36,619 bases of DNA from Nonomuraea zeae (GCF_005889725.1 NZ_VCKX01000111.1:1-36619); one strand, 5' to 3'. Counted from the stretch's first letter, positions 22,639 to 29,477 are shown. The notes: generated by a model from the letters alone, not told the origin. Numbers and translations: made by a program.

Positions 22639-23649
22639 TCACTCAGCCTGCCGGGGCAGGCCGGGCGGGTTGATCTCGGACTTCGGGATCGCCTCGTTGC
22701 CGAGCCCCCACCGGTCGAGCACCTCCCGGTACCTGCCGTTCTGGATCACCGTGTTCAGCGCCTCGTTGAGCGGCTTGACCAGGCCGTTGTCCTTCTTCGT
22801 CATCGCCGCGATGAGCCCCTGCAGGCTGGGCCCGGCGCCGGAGGCCGTGCCGACGATCCGCGAGTCGCCGCTGACGGCGATGTTGTAGGCGATGGCCGGG
22901 TTCGGCCCGAAGTACGCCTGGACGCGTCCCGACTTGAGGGCGAGGAGCACGTCGCCGTACTTCTGGTAGTAGAGGATCTCGACCGGTTTGAGGCCTGCCG
23001 CCCGGTTCTGCTTGTCCCAGTCGAGCAGGATCTTCTCCTGGTTCGTGCCGGAGCCGACCGAGACCCGCAGCCCGGCGATGTCGGCGGGCTTGGCGATCTC
23101 CTTGATCGGGCTGCTCGCGGTGACCTGCCAGCCGAGCTGGTCGATCCGGTACGTCGCGAAGTCGTAGGTGTCCTTGCGCTCCTCGGTGACGGTGACGTTG
23201 TTGAAGACGACCTCGTACTTGCTGGACTTGGTGGCCAGGAAGAGGTTCTCCCACGAGGTGGTCTGCGGGGCGAACTCCAGGCCGAGCACGTCGGCCACGA
23301 GCTGGGCCAGGTCGGTCTCGGCGCCGATCAGGGTCGTGTCGTCGGTGGCCGGGAACACCAGCGGCGGGGCGCCCTCGCCGTTGAAGCCGACGGTGAGCCT
23401 GCCGTCCTCGGCGACGGCCGCCGGCACCTGGGCCGCGATGGCCGCGACCTTCTCGGTCCGTAACCGCTTCTGGTCGGGCCCGAGGTTGATCGACGGGCCC
23501 GTGCCGGCGGGAGAGCCGGTGGCCGCCGGGGCCGTGCCGGCGGTGCCGGCCTTGGGGGCGAGCACGGGGTCGGCGCCGCACGCCGCCACGGCGAGCGGCA
23601 GGAGGAGGAGGGCGGGCACGGCCAGCGCCCGTGCGTAGACAGCGCGCAT
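22639..23649 (-). CDS. Amino-acid-type ABC transporter substrate-binding lipoprotein (family 3)
   Basis: This 336-residue binding protein has a lipobox signal peptide ending at Cys24 (LAVAACGAD) and a family 3 periplasmic-binding fold. The fold is visible in LTVGFNGEGAPPLVF, IGAETDLAQLVADVLG and FNNVTVTEERKDTYDFATY. Such proteins capture polar amino acids, cystine or related compounds and deliver them to His/Gln-type permeases. The ATPase and permease lie immediately upstream in the operon. The start is supported by GGAAAGGAACC. Its neighbourhood of monooxygenase, flavin reductase and acetyltransferase suggests a sulfur-containing amino acid as ligand. Confidence 0.9.
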   Translation of the reverse strand: MRAVYARALAVPALLLLPLAVAACGADPVLAPKAGTAGTAPAATGSPAGTGPSINLGPDQKRLRTEKVAAIAAQVPAAVAEDGRLTVGFNGEGAPPLVFPATDDTTLIGAETDLAQLVADVLGLEFAPQTTSWENLFLATKSSKYEVVFNNVTVTEERKDTYDFATYRIDQLGWQVTASSPIKEIAKPADIAGLRVSVGSGTNQEKILLDWDKQNRAAGLKPVEILYYQKYGDVLLALKSGRVQAYFGPNPAIAYNIAVSGDSRIVGTASGAGPSLQGLIAAMTKKDNGLVKPLNEALNTVIQNGRYREVLDRWGLGNEAIPKSEINPPGLPRQAE

Positions 23650-23713
23650 GGTCTCGGTTCCTTTCCGGAGGACCTTGCCGGTACAGAGGGGCTTGCCGGG
23701 ACTCGGACGGGGT

Positions 23714-24475
23714 TCAGAGGACCTTGCCGATGAAGGCCCGGGTGCGTTCGTGCTCGGGGTCGTCCAGGATCTGCGCGGGCGGGCCGATCTCGACGATGCG
23801 GCCGGCGTCCATGAACGCGACCGTGTCGGCCACCTCGCGGGCGAACCCGATCTCGTGCGTGACCACGATCATGGTGGTCCCGCTGCGGGCCAGGTCCTTG
23901 ATGACGTCCAGCACCTCCCCCACCAGCTCGGGGTCGAGCGCGGAGGTCGGCTCGTCGAACAGCAGCACCTTGGGCTCCAGGGCGAGCGCCCTGGCGATGG
24001 CGACGCGCTGCTGCTGGCCGCCGGAGAGCGTACGCGGGTAGTCGCCGGCCTTGTCCGCCAGCCCCACGCGGTCGAGCAGCCGCCCGACCAGCGGCTCGAC
24101 CTCCGTACGCGGTCTGCGCTGCGCCGACAGCGGCGCCTCGGCCACGTTCTGGCTGACGGTGAGATGGGGGAAGAGGTTGAAGCTCTGGAAGACGAACCCG
24201 ATCTGGGTGCGCTGGCGCAGGACTTCGCGCTCCCTGAGCTCGTACAGCCGGTCGCCGGCGCGGCGGTAGCCGAGCAGCTGCCCGTCGACCCGCACCGAGC
24301 CGCGATCCACCTTCTCCAGGTGGTTGATCGTGCGCAGCAGCGTGGACTTGCCCGAGCCGGAAGGCCCGAGGATGACCGTGACGTGGCCGCGCGGCACCGT
24401 CAGGTCCACCCCGCGCAGCACGTGCAGGGAGCCGAAGCTCTTGTGCACGTCGCGCAGCTCCACCATCCCGCTCAC
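23714..24475 (-). CDS. Amino-acid ABC importer ATP-binding protein (GlnQ/TcyN-like)
   Basis: This 253-residue ATPase has Walker A GPSGSGKST, Q-loop VFQSFNLFPH, signature TLSGGQQQR, Walker B VLLFDEPTSALDPEL and switch VVTHEIGFAREVAD, all typical of polar-amino-acid importers. The GTG at 24475 overlaps the permease stop (GTGA). An ATG three codons later (24466) is an equally usable start. A longer open frame reaching 25186 lies within the permease gene and is not real. It works with the adjacent permease and binding protein. Confidence 0.92.
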   Translation of the reverse strand: MSGMVELRDVHKSFGSLHVLRGVDLTVPRGHVTVILGPSGSGKSTLLRTINHLEKVDRGSVRVDGQLLGYRRAGDRLYELREREVLRQRTQIGFVFQSFNLFPHLTVSQNVAEAPLSAQRRPRTEVEPLVGRLLDRVGLADKAGDYPRTLSGGQQQRVAIARALALEPKVLLFDEPTSALDPELVGEVLDVIKDLARSGTTMIVVTHEIGFAREVADTVAFMDAGRIVEIGPPAQILDDPEHERTRAFIGKVL

Positions 24476-25335
24476 GCGCGCCCCCTGCCGTAGTGGCGCT
24501 CGACGTAGTGCTGGACGACGGACAGGACGGTGGTCAGTATGAGGTACCAGATGGCCGCGACCAGCAGCAGGGCCATCACCCTGCCGGTGCGGCTGTAGAT
24601 CACCTGCACCTGGTAGAAGAGCTCGGGCAGCGCCATGATGTAGACCACCGAGGTGCCCTTCACCAGGCCGATGATCTCGTTGCCCGCGTTGGGGACGATG
24701 GTCCGCATGGCCTGCGGCAGGATGATCCGGAACAACCGCCGCAGCCGCGGGATTCCCAGCGCGGCGGCGGCCTCCCGCTGCCCGTGGTCCACCGAGAGCA
24801 GGCCGCCGCGGACGATCTCGGCGGCGTACGCGGCCTGGTGCAGCGACAGCCCGAGCACCGCCGCGGCCAGCGGGCTGACCAGGTCCATCGTCCCGAAGTC
24901 GAAGAACGCGGGGCCGAACGGGACGCCGACCGACAGCCGGGGATACAGCAGCGCGAGGTTGTACCAGAACAGCAGTTGCAGGATCAGCGGCACCGACCGG
25001 AACAGCCAGACGTACGTCCACGCCACCGACGACAGCAGCCGGTTGGCCGAGAGCCGCATCAGCGCCAGCACCGTGCCCAGGGCGAAGCCGAGCACGATGC
25101 CCATCACGGTCAGCTCCAGCGTGACCAGGACGGACCGGACCACCGACGGGGCGAACAGGTACGCCCCGACGACCTCCCACTCCCACGCGGGGTTGGTGAC
25201 GAGCGCGCTGGCCGCCATCGCCAGCAGGACCAGCACGCCCGCGGCGGCCACCCAGCGCAGCGGGTGCCGGGCGGTGACCACCTGCAGCGGCCGCTCCTCC
25301 TGGCGCGGCCGGGCCCGTAAGCCGTGGACCGTCAT
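24472..25335 (-). CDS. Amino-acid ABC importer permease (HisM/TcyL-like)
   Basis: This 287-residue membrane protein belongs to the His/Glu/Gln/Arg permease family. It has a cytosolic N-terminal tail of about 25 residues, a first helix (WVAAAGVLVLLAMAASALV), and the core helices containing WLFRSVPLILQLLFWYN and the coupling loop REAAAALGIPRLRRLFRIILPQA. Only one permease gene is present, so it probably acts as a homodimer. The ATG at 25335 shares a base with the flavin reductase stop (TGATG). The longer frame to 25554 overlaps the reductase gene and is discarded. Confidence 0.92.
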   Translation of the reverse strand: MTVHGLRARPRQEERPLQVVTARHPLRWVAAAGVLVLLAMAASALVTNPAWEWEVVGAYLFAPSVVRSVLVTLELTVMGIVLGFALGTVLALMRLSANRLLSSVAWTYVWLFRSVPLILQLLFWYNLALLYPRLSVGVPFGPAFFDFGTMDLVSPLAAAVLGLSLHQAAYAAEIVRGGLLSVDHGQREAAAALGIPRLRRLFRIILPQAMRTIVPNAGNEIIGLVKGTSVVYIMALPELFYQVQVIYSRTGRVMALLLVAAIWYLILTTVLSVVQHYVERHYGRGRA

Positions 25336-25883
25336 CAGGCCCTCTCTTCTGGGTGCGCCTCCGGGTGGGCGATGAAGCGGCCGAAGCGGCCCTGGTGGTA
25401 GAGGAGGGGACGGCCGGGGCCGTGCACCCTGGCCTCGGCGACCAGCCCGACGACGAGGATGTGGTCGCCCACGTCCACGGTCTCGTGCGGCAGGCAGATC
25501 AGGTGCGCGGAGACGTCCTGGAGCAGCGGCGCGCCCAGCGGGCCCGGGTGCCACCTGGTGGGCTCGGCGAAGCGGTCCACGTCCTTGCGCGCGAACCTCG
25601 AAGCCAGCTCGGCCTGGTCGCTGGCCAGCACGTTCACCGCGAAGTGATCCGCCGCCCGCAGCGAGGGCCAGGTGGTCGAGGAGCGGTCCACATAGAACGA
25701 CACCAGCGGCGGGTCCAGGCTGACCGAGGAGAACGACGTCGCCGTCAGCCCGACGGGGACGCTCCGGCTCTGCGCGGTGATGACGACGACGCCGGCCGCG
25801 TGCACGGCCAGGGCGCGGCGGAAGCCGTCGGCGTCGAGGGCGCGTGCCGGGCCGCTGGAACGGGCGGGGAGGGTCTCGGTCAT
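25335..25883 (-). CDS. Flavin reductase family protein (FMN-binding split barrel)
   Basis: This 182-residue protein matches the flavin:NAD(P)H reductases that feed reduced flavin to two-component monooxygenases. Visible family motifs are HAAGVVVITAQ, PVGLTATSFSSVSLDPPLVSFYV and FAVNVLASDQAELASRFA, with DHILVVGLVAEA and LLYHQGRFGRF towards the end. It most likely supplies FMNH2 to the SsuD-like enzyme of the same operon. The ATG at 25883 overlaps the stop of a 32-codon Cys-containing ORF (ATGA) and has only a weak ribosome-binding site of its own. Its expression should therefore depend on translation of that small ORF. An upstream extension in the same frame (ATG 26030) encodes Arg/Pro-rich sequence and is rejected. 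Confidence 0.9.
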   Translation of the reverse strand: MTETLPARSSGPARALDADGFRRALAVHAAGVVVITAQSRSVPVGLTATSFSSVSLDPPLVSFYVDRSSTTWPSLRAADHFAVNVLASDQAELASRFARKDVDRFAEPTRWHPGPLGAPLLQDVSAHLICLPHETVDVGDHILVVGLVAEARVHGPGRPLLYHQGRFGRFIAHPEAHPEERA

Positions 25884-25978
25884 GCGCTCGCCACTTGCCT
25901 GGTCTCGGATTCGGATTCGGATTCGGGGTCGGCGAGGGCGGGCAGCGGCCGCGCCGGGTGGGCGCACGTGCAGGTCAC
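25880..25978 (-). CDS. 32-codon Cys-containing leader peptide ORF of the sulfur operon
   Basis: A GTG at 25978 stands eight bases after a strong GGAGG (on the minus strand). The peptide starts V-T-C-T-C-A-H-P-A-R, with two cysteines in its first five residues, and continues through a Glu-Ser repeat to Q-V-A-S-A. The stop codon overlaps the flavin reductase ATG as ATGA. About 80 percent of third positions are G or C, higher than in the alternative frame. Cys-containing small ORFs upstream of sulfur genes act as cysteine-responsive attenuators in mycobacteria. The position here suggests a similar sensor, although the cysteines are near the start rather than the end. No protein family is recognised. 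Confidence 0.6.
   Translation of the reverse strand: MTCTCAHPARPLPALADPESESESETRQVASA
25905..25926. repeat. TCGGAT hexamer tandem repeat inside the leader ORF
   Basis: Three complete copies of TCGGAT plus TCGG encode a Glu-Ser repeat in the minus-strand leader ORF. A change in copy number would lengthen or shorten the peptide by two residues without shifting frame. Confidence 0.9.
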
Positions 25979-25982
25979 GATG

Positions 25983-26000
25983 GTTTCCTCCGATGGAAAC
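25983..26000 (-). promoter_or_regulatory. Hairpin that sequesters the leader-ORF ribosome-binding site
   Basis: On the minus strand GTTTCC (26000-25995) pairs with GGAAAC (25988-25983) over a six-base loop ATCGGA. The Shine-Dalgarno GGAGGAAA lies in the loop and the 3' arm, so folding would hide it from ribosomes. It is short, with three GC pairs in the stem, and so could be a switchable element. Confidence 0.5.
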
Positions 26001-26080
26001 TGCGCGGAAGGGATGTCGTAGCGGGGGCATGGGCGCCGTCGGCCACGCCAGGGCGGAGGAAGGGTGGGTCGGTACGGGGC

Positions 26081-27067
26081 CTACCCGCGGTGGTGCGGCG
26101 CCTCCCAGTCGGCTTCGACCGGCTCGACGACGATCCGCTCGGGCCCCTCGTTGAGGAAGGACGGCTTGGGCCCCTGCGAGAACCGCAGGGCGGCGAAGTC
26201 CGTCGTGTCGCGGAAGGCGGGCCGCTGGTAGAGGTCGCGGGCGTAGCCCCACAGGTGCGGGAAGTCGGTCAGCGCGCGCTCGCTGATCTTGGCGAGCGGG
26301 TTGTAGCCGAGGTCGAACCTGGCCAGCGTCGGCCACAGCCGCACGTCCGACTCGGTGATCCGGTCCCCGAACAGGAACCTGCGCTCGCCCAGCCGCTCCT
26401 CCAGCCGTTCGAGCGCGGCGATGACGCGGTGGCGCAGCTCCTCGTAGTCGTCCTGGGTCGTCGCGCCCGCCACCTTGTAGGGGCCGTTGTTGACGTCCTG
26501 GTAGATCTCCGCGTTGAGCTCGTCGATCTGCGGGCGCAGCGCGCGCGGGTAGAGGTCGGCCGAGGCGCCGGCCCACTCGTCGAACGCGGTGCCGAGGTCG
26601 ATGGTGATGTCGGGGAAGTTGTTGCTGACGATCTTGCCGGTCTGGCGGTCCCACAGCACCGGGACCGAGATGTGGCCGGGATAGCCGGGCTCGGTCGCGT
26701 CGTAGGCCTGCTCGATGAAGGCGAAGCCGTTGACGGGGTCCGCGCCGCGGCGCTCGCGGAAGGCCCAGCCGCGGCCGTCCCGCTCGTCGTCCACGTACGA
26801 CAGGGACACCACCTCCTCCAGCCCCTTGAGCTTTCGCACGATCGCCGTACGCTGGGCCCACGGGCAGACCCAGGCGACGTAGAGGTGGTAGCGGCCGGGC
26901 TCGGCGCGGAAACCACTGGACCCGTCGGCGGTCACGCGGCCCTGGAAGGGGTAGATCGGCCGGTCCCAGCCCGCGGAGGTGTGCAGGCGGCCCGGTCCGT
27001 ACGGACCGTAGGTGTCGAGGTCGACCGGGCTGGCGTAGGTCGGCACTCCTGTGGAGGCGGCGGTCAT
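26081..27067 (-). CDS. GST-fold protein, glutathionyl-hydroquinone reductase (Xi-class/YqjG) type
   Basis: This 328-residue protein has the thioredoxin-like active-site motif CPWAQR with Cys68, preceded by RYHLYVAWV, and an all-helical C-terminal domain. The full length and the motifs (FIEQAYDATEPGY, VPVLWDRQTGKIVSNNF) match the Xi class, which reductively removes glutathione from quinone conjugates. Actinobacteria mostly use mycothiol instead of glutathione, so the physiological thiol may be mycothiol or a thiol adduct taken up by the operon. The start at 27067 is chosen for GAGGAG eight bases upstream; an earlier in-frame start at 27103 lies within the promoter. It is first in the minus-strand operon, with a 102-base gap before the leader ORF. 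Confidence 0.88.
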   Translation of the reverse strand: MTAASTGVPTYASPVDLDTYGPYGPGRLHTSAGWDRPIYPFQGRVTADGSSGFRAEPGRYHLYVAWVCPWAQRTAIVRKLKGLEEVVSLSYVDDERDGRGWAFRERRGADPVNGFAFIEQAYDATEPGYPGHISVPVLWDRQTGKIVSNNFPDITIDLGTAFDEWAGASADLYPRALRPQIDELNAEIYQDVNNGPYKVAGATTQDDYEELRHRVIAALERLEERLGERRFLFGDRITESDVRLWPTLARFDLGYNPLAKISERALTDFPHLWGYARDLYQRPAFRDTTDFAALRFSQGPKPSFLNEGPERIVVEPVEADWEAPHHRG

Positions 27068-27093
27068 GGCTGGACTCCTCGTCCCGATGCAAT

Positions 27094-27132
27094 ACCTAGT
27101 CAAACAGTAGGAAAACTAGGTTTATCTGTCAA
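27094..27132 (-). promoter_or_regulatory. Promoter with overlapping inverted repeat ahead of the GST-type gene
   Basis: On the minus strand TTGACA (27132-27127), a 17-base spacer and TACTGT (27109-27104) form a good housekeeping promoter. ACCTAGT (27094-27100) and ACTAGGT (27115-27121) form a perfect 7-bp inverted repeat around the -10, separated by 14 bases. A dimeric protein bound there would block the promoter. Confidence 0.7.
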
Positions 27133-27156
27133 CGGACATCGGGGGACAAATCCGGG

Positions 27157-27190
27157 TTGACGATGGTTCGTGCCACCAACTAATTTAGTT
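27157..27190 (+). promoter_or_regulatory. Promoter and palindrome ahead of the MFS exporter gene
   Basis: TTGACG (27157-27162) and TAATTT (27181-27186) are 18 bases apart. AACTAA-T-TTAGTT (27178-27190) is a 13-base palindrome that covers the -10. Its core ACTAATTTAGT recurs almost exactly at 22617-22627. It probably binds a local repressor. Confidence 0.5.
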
Positions 27191-27240
27191 CGCATCACGC
27201 ACTATTCGCTATGTCGAACTATTTGGAAAGGGTGCGTTCC

Positions 27241-28653
27241 ATGACCATGTCTCCGGACGCCCGCGGCTCCGGGATCGTGCCGGCGCTCGTCACCGCCGTC
27301 TTCGGCTATTCCCTGATGCAGACGGTGGTGGTCCCCGCCCTGGGCCTGCTGACCCGGGAGCTGGGCACGACTCCGACGTGGTCGGCCTGGATCCTCAGCG
27401 CGTTCCTGCTGTCCAGCGCGGTGCTGACGCCGCTGCTCGGCCGCATGGGCGACCTGTACGGCCGGCGGCGGGTGATGATCGGCGTGCTGGCCGCCAACGC
27501 CCTCGGGATGGCCGGCGCGGCGGCGGCCCAGAACGTCGGCCAGCTCATCGCCGCCCGGGTCGTCCAGGGCGCGGCGCTGGCGCTGGTGCCGCTGTCGATG
27601 GCGATCCTGCGCGAGACGCTGCCCCGCGAGCGGCTGCCGTCCGCGATGGGGCTGGTCTCCGGCATCGTCGGGGCCGGGGCGGGGGCCGGCCTGGTGGTCG
27701 GCGGGCTGCTGGCCGACCACCTGTCGTGGCGGTTCCTGTTCGTGCTCGGGGCGCTGCTCGCGCTGATCAGCCTCGCGATGGTGGCCCGGTGGGTGCCGGG
27801 CGGCCGGCCCGCCGCCGCGGGCCGGCTCGACCTGGTCGGCGCGGCGCTGCTCGGCCTGAGCCTCGTCGCGGTGCTGCTCGCCCTCACCCAGGGGCCCTCG
27901 TGGGGCTGGACGTCGGCGGGCGTGCTGGGCCTGTTCGCGCTCGGCGCGGTGCTGGTCGCGGTGCTCATCGCGGTGGAACGGGTCAGGCGCGACCCGCTCA
28001 TCGACGTCGCCGAGCTGACCGACCGGCCGATGCTGGCCACGCACGCCGCCGCCCTGGTGTTCGGCGCGGGATCGTACTTCTTCTACCTGGCGCTGCCCAT
28101 GTTCGCCCAGCAGGAGCCGGGGGCGGACGGGACCGGTTTCGGGGCCTCGATCACGGTCGCGGGGCTGCTGATGCTGCCCGGCATGCTGGCCATCATCCCG
28201 GCGGGCCTGGCGCTCGGCCGGATCTCGGCGGCGCTCGGGTCGCGCTGGCCCCTCGCGGGCGGATTCGCGATCTTCGCGGCCGGCTCGGCCCTGCTCGCCC
28301 TCGCTCATGCCGACTACTGGCAGCACCTGGTGTTCTACGGCGTGGTCGGCGCCGGGTCGGGCCTGGTCATGGGGGCACTGCCCAAGCTGATCTCCGACAT
28401 CGTGCCGCCGGCCAGGACCGGCACCGCCAACGGCATCAACAACATCATCCGCACGGTCGGCGGCGTCGTCGGCAGCCAGCTCGCCGCCGCCGTGGTCGCC
28501 ACCGGCGGGACGGGGCCGGTTCCCGGCTCCGCCTTCACCGGCCTGTTCTGGCTGGCCGCGGCCGTGGCCGTGCTGGGGGTCGCGATCTCGCCCTTCGCCG
28601 TACGCCGCGGCGCCGCGACCGTCGCCGCCCAGCCCGTGAGCGAGCGCGCATGA
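27241..28653 (+). CDS. MFS transporter, DHA2/EmrB-type drug:H+ antiporter family
   Basis: This 470-residue carrier has the features of the 14-helix DHA2 subfamily: the TPTWSAWILSAFLLSSAVLTPLLGRMGDLYGRR segment, seen in parts at residues about 46-80, and motif C-like GIVGAGAGAGLVVGG. Family members export drugs, dyes or metabolites. ATG 27241 is preferred because GGAAAGG lies nine bases upstream; the frame also has an ATG at 27211. The PPOX-type gene follows with an ATGA overlap. It is divergent from the sulfur operon across a palindrome-rich spacer, so it may export a by-product or toxin linked to that operon. Confidence 0.9.
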   Translation: MTMSPDARGSGIVPALVTAVFGYSLMQTVVVPALGLLTRELGTTPTWSAWILSAFLLSSAVLTPLLGRMGDLYGRRRVMIGVLAANALGMAGAAAAQNVGQLIAARVVQGAALALVPLSMAILRETLPRERLPSAMGLVSGIVGAGAGAGLVVGGLLADHLSWRFLFVLGALLALISLAMVARWVPGGRPAAAGRLDLVGAALLGLSLVAVLLALTQGPSWGWTSAGVLGLFALGAVLVAVLIAVERVRRDPLIDVAELTDRPMLATHAAALVFGAGSYFFYLALPMFAQQEPGADGTGFGASITVAGLLMLPGMLAIIPAGLALGRISAALGSRWPLAGGFAIFAAGSALLALAHADYWQHLVFYGVVGAGSGLVMGALPKLISDIVPPARTGTANGINNIIRTVGGVVGSQLAAAVVATGGTGPVPGSAFTGLFWLAAAVAVLGVAISPFAVRRGAATVAAQPVSERA

Positions 28654-29033
28654 GCGTCTTCAGCGCGGCCGAGCTGGCCTACCTGCGCGCCGGGCAGCTG
28701 CTGGGGCGGCTGGCCACCGTCGGACCCGACGGCCTGCCGCATGTGGCGCCGGTGGGCTGGTCCCTGGACGCCGCGGGGACGGTCATCGAGATCAGCGGCC
28801 GCAACTTCGGCCGGTCGAAGAAGTTCAGGGACGTGCTGCGGACCGGCGTCGCGGCCCTGGTCATCGACGACGTGCTGCCGCCGTGGCGCCCGCGCGGGGT
28901 GGAGGTGCGGGGGCGCGCCGAGGCCGTCGAGGGGAGCCTGCCGCGGATCCTGCTGCGCCCCGGCCGCATCGTGAGCTGGGGGCTGGAGAGCGGGGCGAGC
29001 ATCGAGGACACCTACCGCGCCCGCGACGTCTAG
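28650..29033 (+). CDS. PPOX-class FMN/F420-binding split-barrel protein
   Basis: This 127-residue protein of the pyridoxamine 5'-phosphate oxidase-like superfamily has RLATVGPDGLPHVAPVGWSLD near the N-terminus and the GRNFGRSKKFRDV segment that binds cofactor phosphate in this group. Many small actinobacterial members use F420 to reduce or oxidise small molecules. The reaction here is unknown. It is translationally coupled to the MFS gene (ATGA). Its TAG stop lies in CTAG, which also encodes the TAG of the opposing regulator gene. Confidence 0.85.
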   Translation: MSVFSAAELAYLRAGQLLGRLATVGPDGLPHVAPVGWSLDAAGTVIEISGRNFGRSKKFRDVLRTGVAALVIDDVLPPWRPRGVEVRGRAEAVEGSLPRILLRPGRIVSWGLESGASIEDTYRARDV

Positions 29034-29356
29034 CCGCCTTCCGCCACGGCGCCGGGCTGGTCGCGGTGGGTGAAGAGGTCGATGAGCGCCTGGACGGGCA
29101 TGTCGCCCTCGGCGGGATGGCGAAAGGGGCGGTGCGGGATGATCTGATAGCGGTTGCGCCGCCCGACCCGGCTGCGCCGCAGGTAGCCGGCCTCCTCCAG
29201 ATCTCTGACGATGCCCTGCGCGGCCCGCTCGGTGATGCCGATGTTGGCCGCGATGTCACGCACCCGCACCATCGGGTCGGCCGCGATGGCCAGCAGCACG
29301 CGCGCATGATTGGTGAGGAACGTCCACCCGGAACGCTGCTCGGTCACATGATCCAT
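29030..29356 (-). CDS. Small winged-helix (MarR/ArsR-like) transcriptional regulator
   Basis: This 108-residue protein is essentially one winged-helix domain. The helix-turn-helix is VRVRDIAANIGITERAAQ near 30-47, followed by IVRDLEEAGYLRRSRVGRRNRYQI as recognition helix and wing. A short C-terminal helix (VQALIDLFTHR) may dimerise. No metal-binding Cys motif is seen, so it is not a typical ArsR metal sensor. It converges on the MFS-PPOX pair with four shared bases and is a candidate repressor of it. The upstream AT-rich spacer has a long inverted repeat. Confidence 0.85.
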   Translation of the reverse strand: MDHVTEQRSGWTFLTNHARVLLAIAADPMVRVRDIAANIGITERAAQGIVRDLEEAGYLRRSRVGRRNRYQIIPHRPFRHPAEGDMPVQALIDLFTHRDQPGAVAEGG

Positions 29357-29445
29357 GATCCTGCTGCTCCTCCCGGCACCAGAGCGGCGGGTCCGCGGGC
29401 GGGACGCCGATGATCCTTGGCCGAAAATTTTCTACAGAAAAGCTA

Positions 29446-29477
29446 TTCAGGTAATCTTCCTACGAAGATAGCCTGAA
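29446..29477. promoter_or_regulatory. 14-bp-arm inverted repeat in AT-rich spacer
   Basis: TTCAGGTAATCTTC (29446-29459) and GAAGATAGCCTGAA (29464-29477) are complementary at 12 of 14 positions around CTAC. A GAAAATTTTC palindrome lies at 29423-29432. The AT content is far above the surroundings. The spacer separates the divergent winged-helix and STAS genes and probably holds both promoters and an operator. Confidence 0.6.

Noticed and set aside
24476..25186. Extension of the amino-acid ATPase frame upstream of 24475
   Set aside because: It lies entirely within the permease gene and shows shadow composition. Start codons at 24475 and 24466 suffice.
25884..26030. N-terminal extension of the flavin reductase to an ATG at 26030
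   Set aside because: The extension is Arg/Pro-rich, has weaker third-position bias than the overlapping leader ORF, and no ribosome-binding site suits it. The leader ORF has a strong one.
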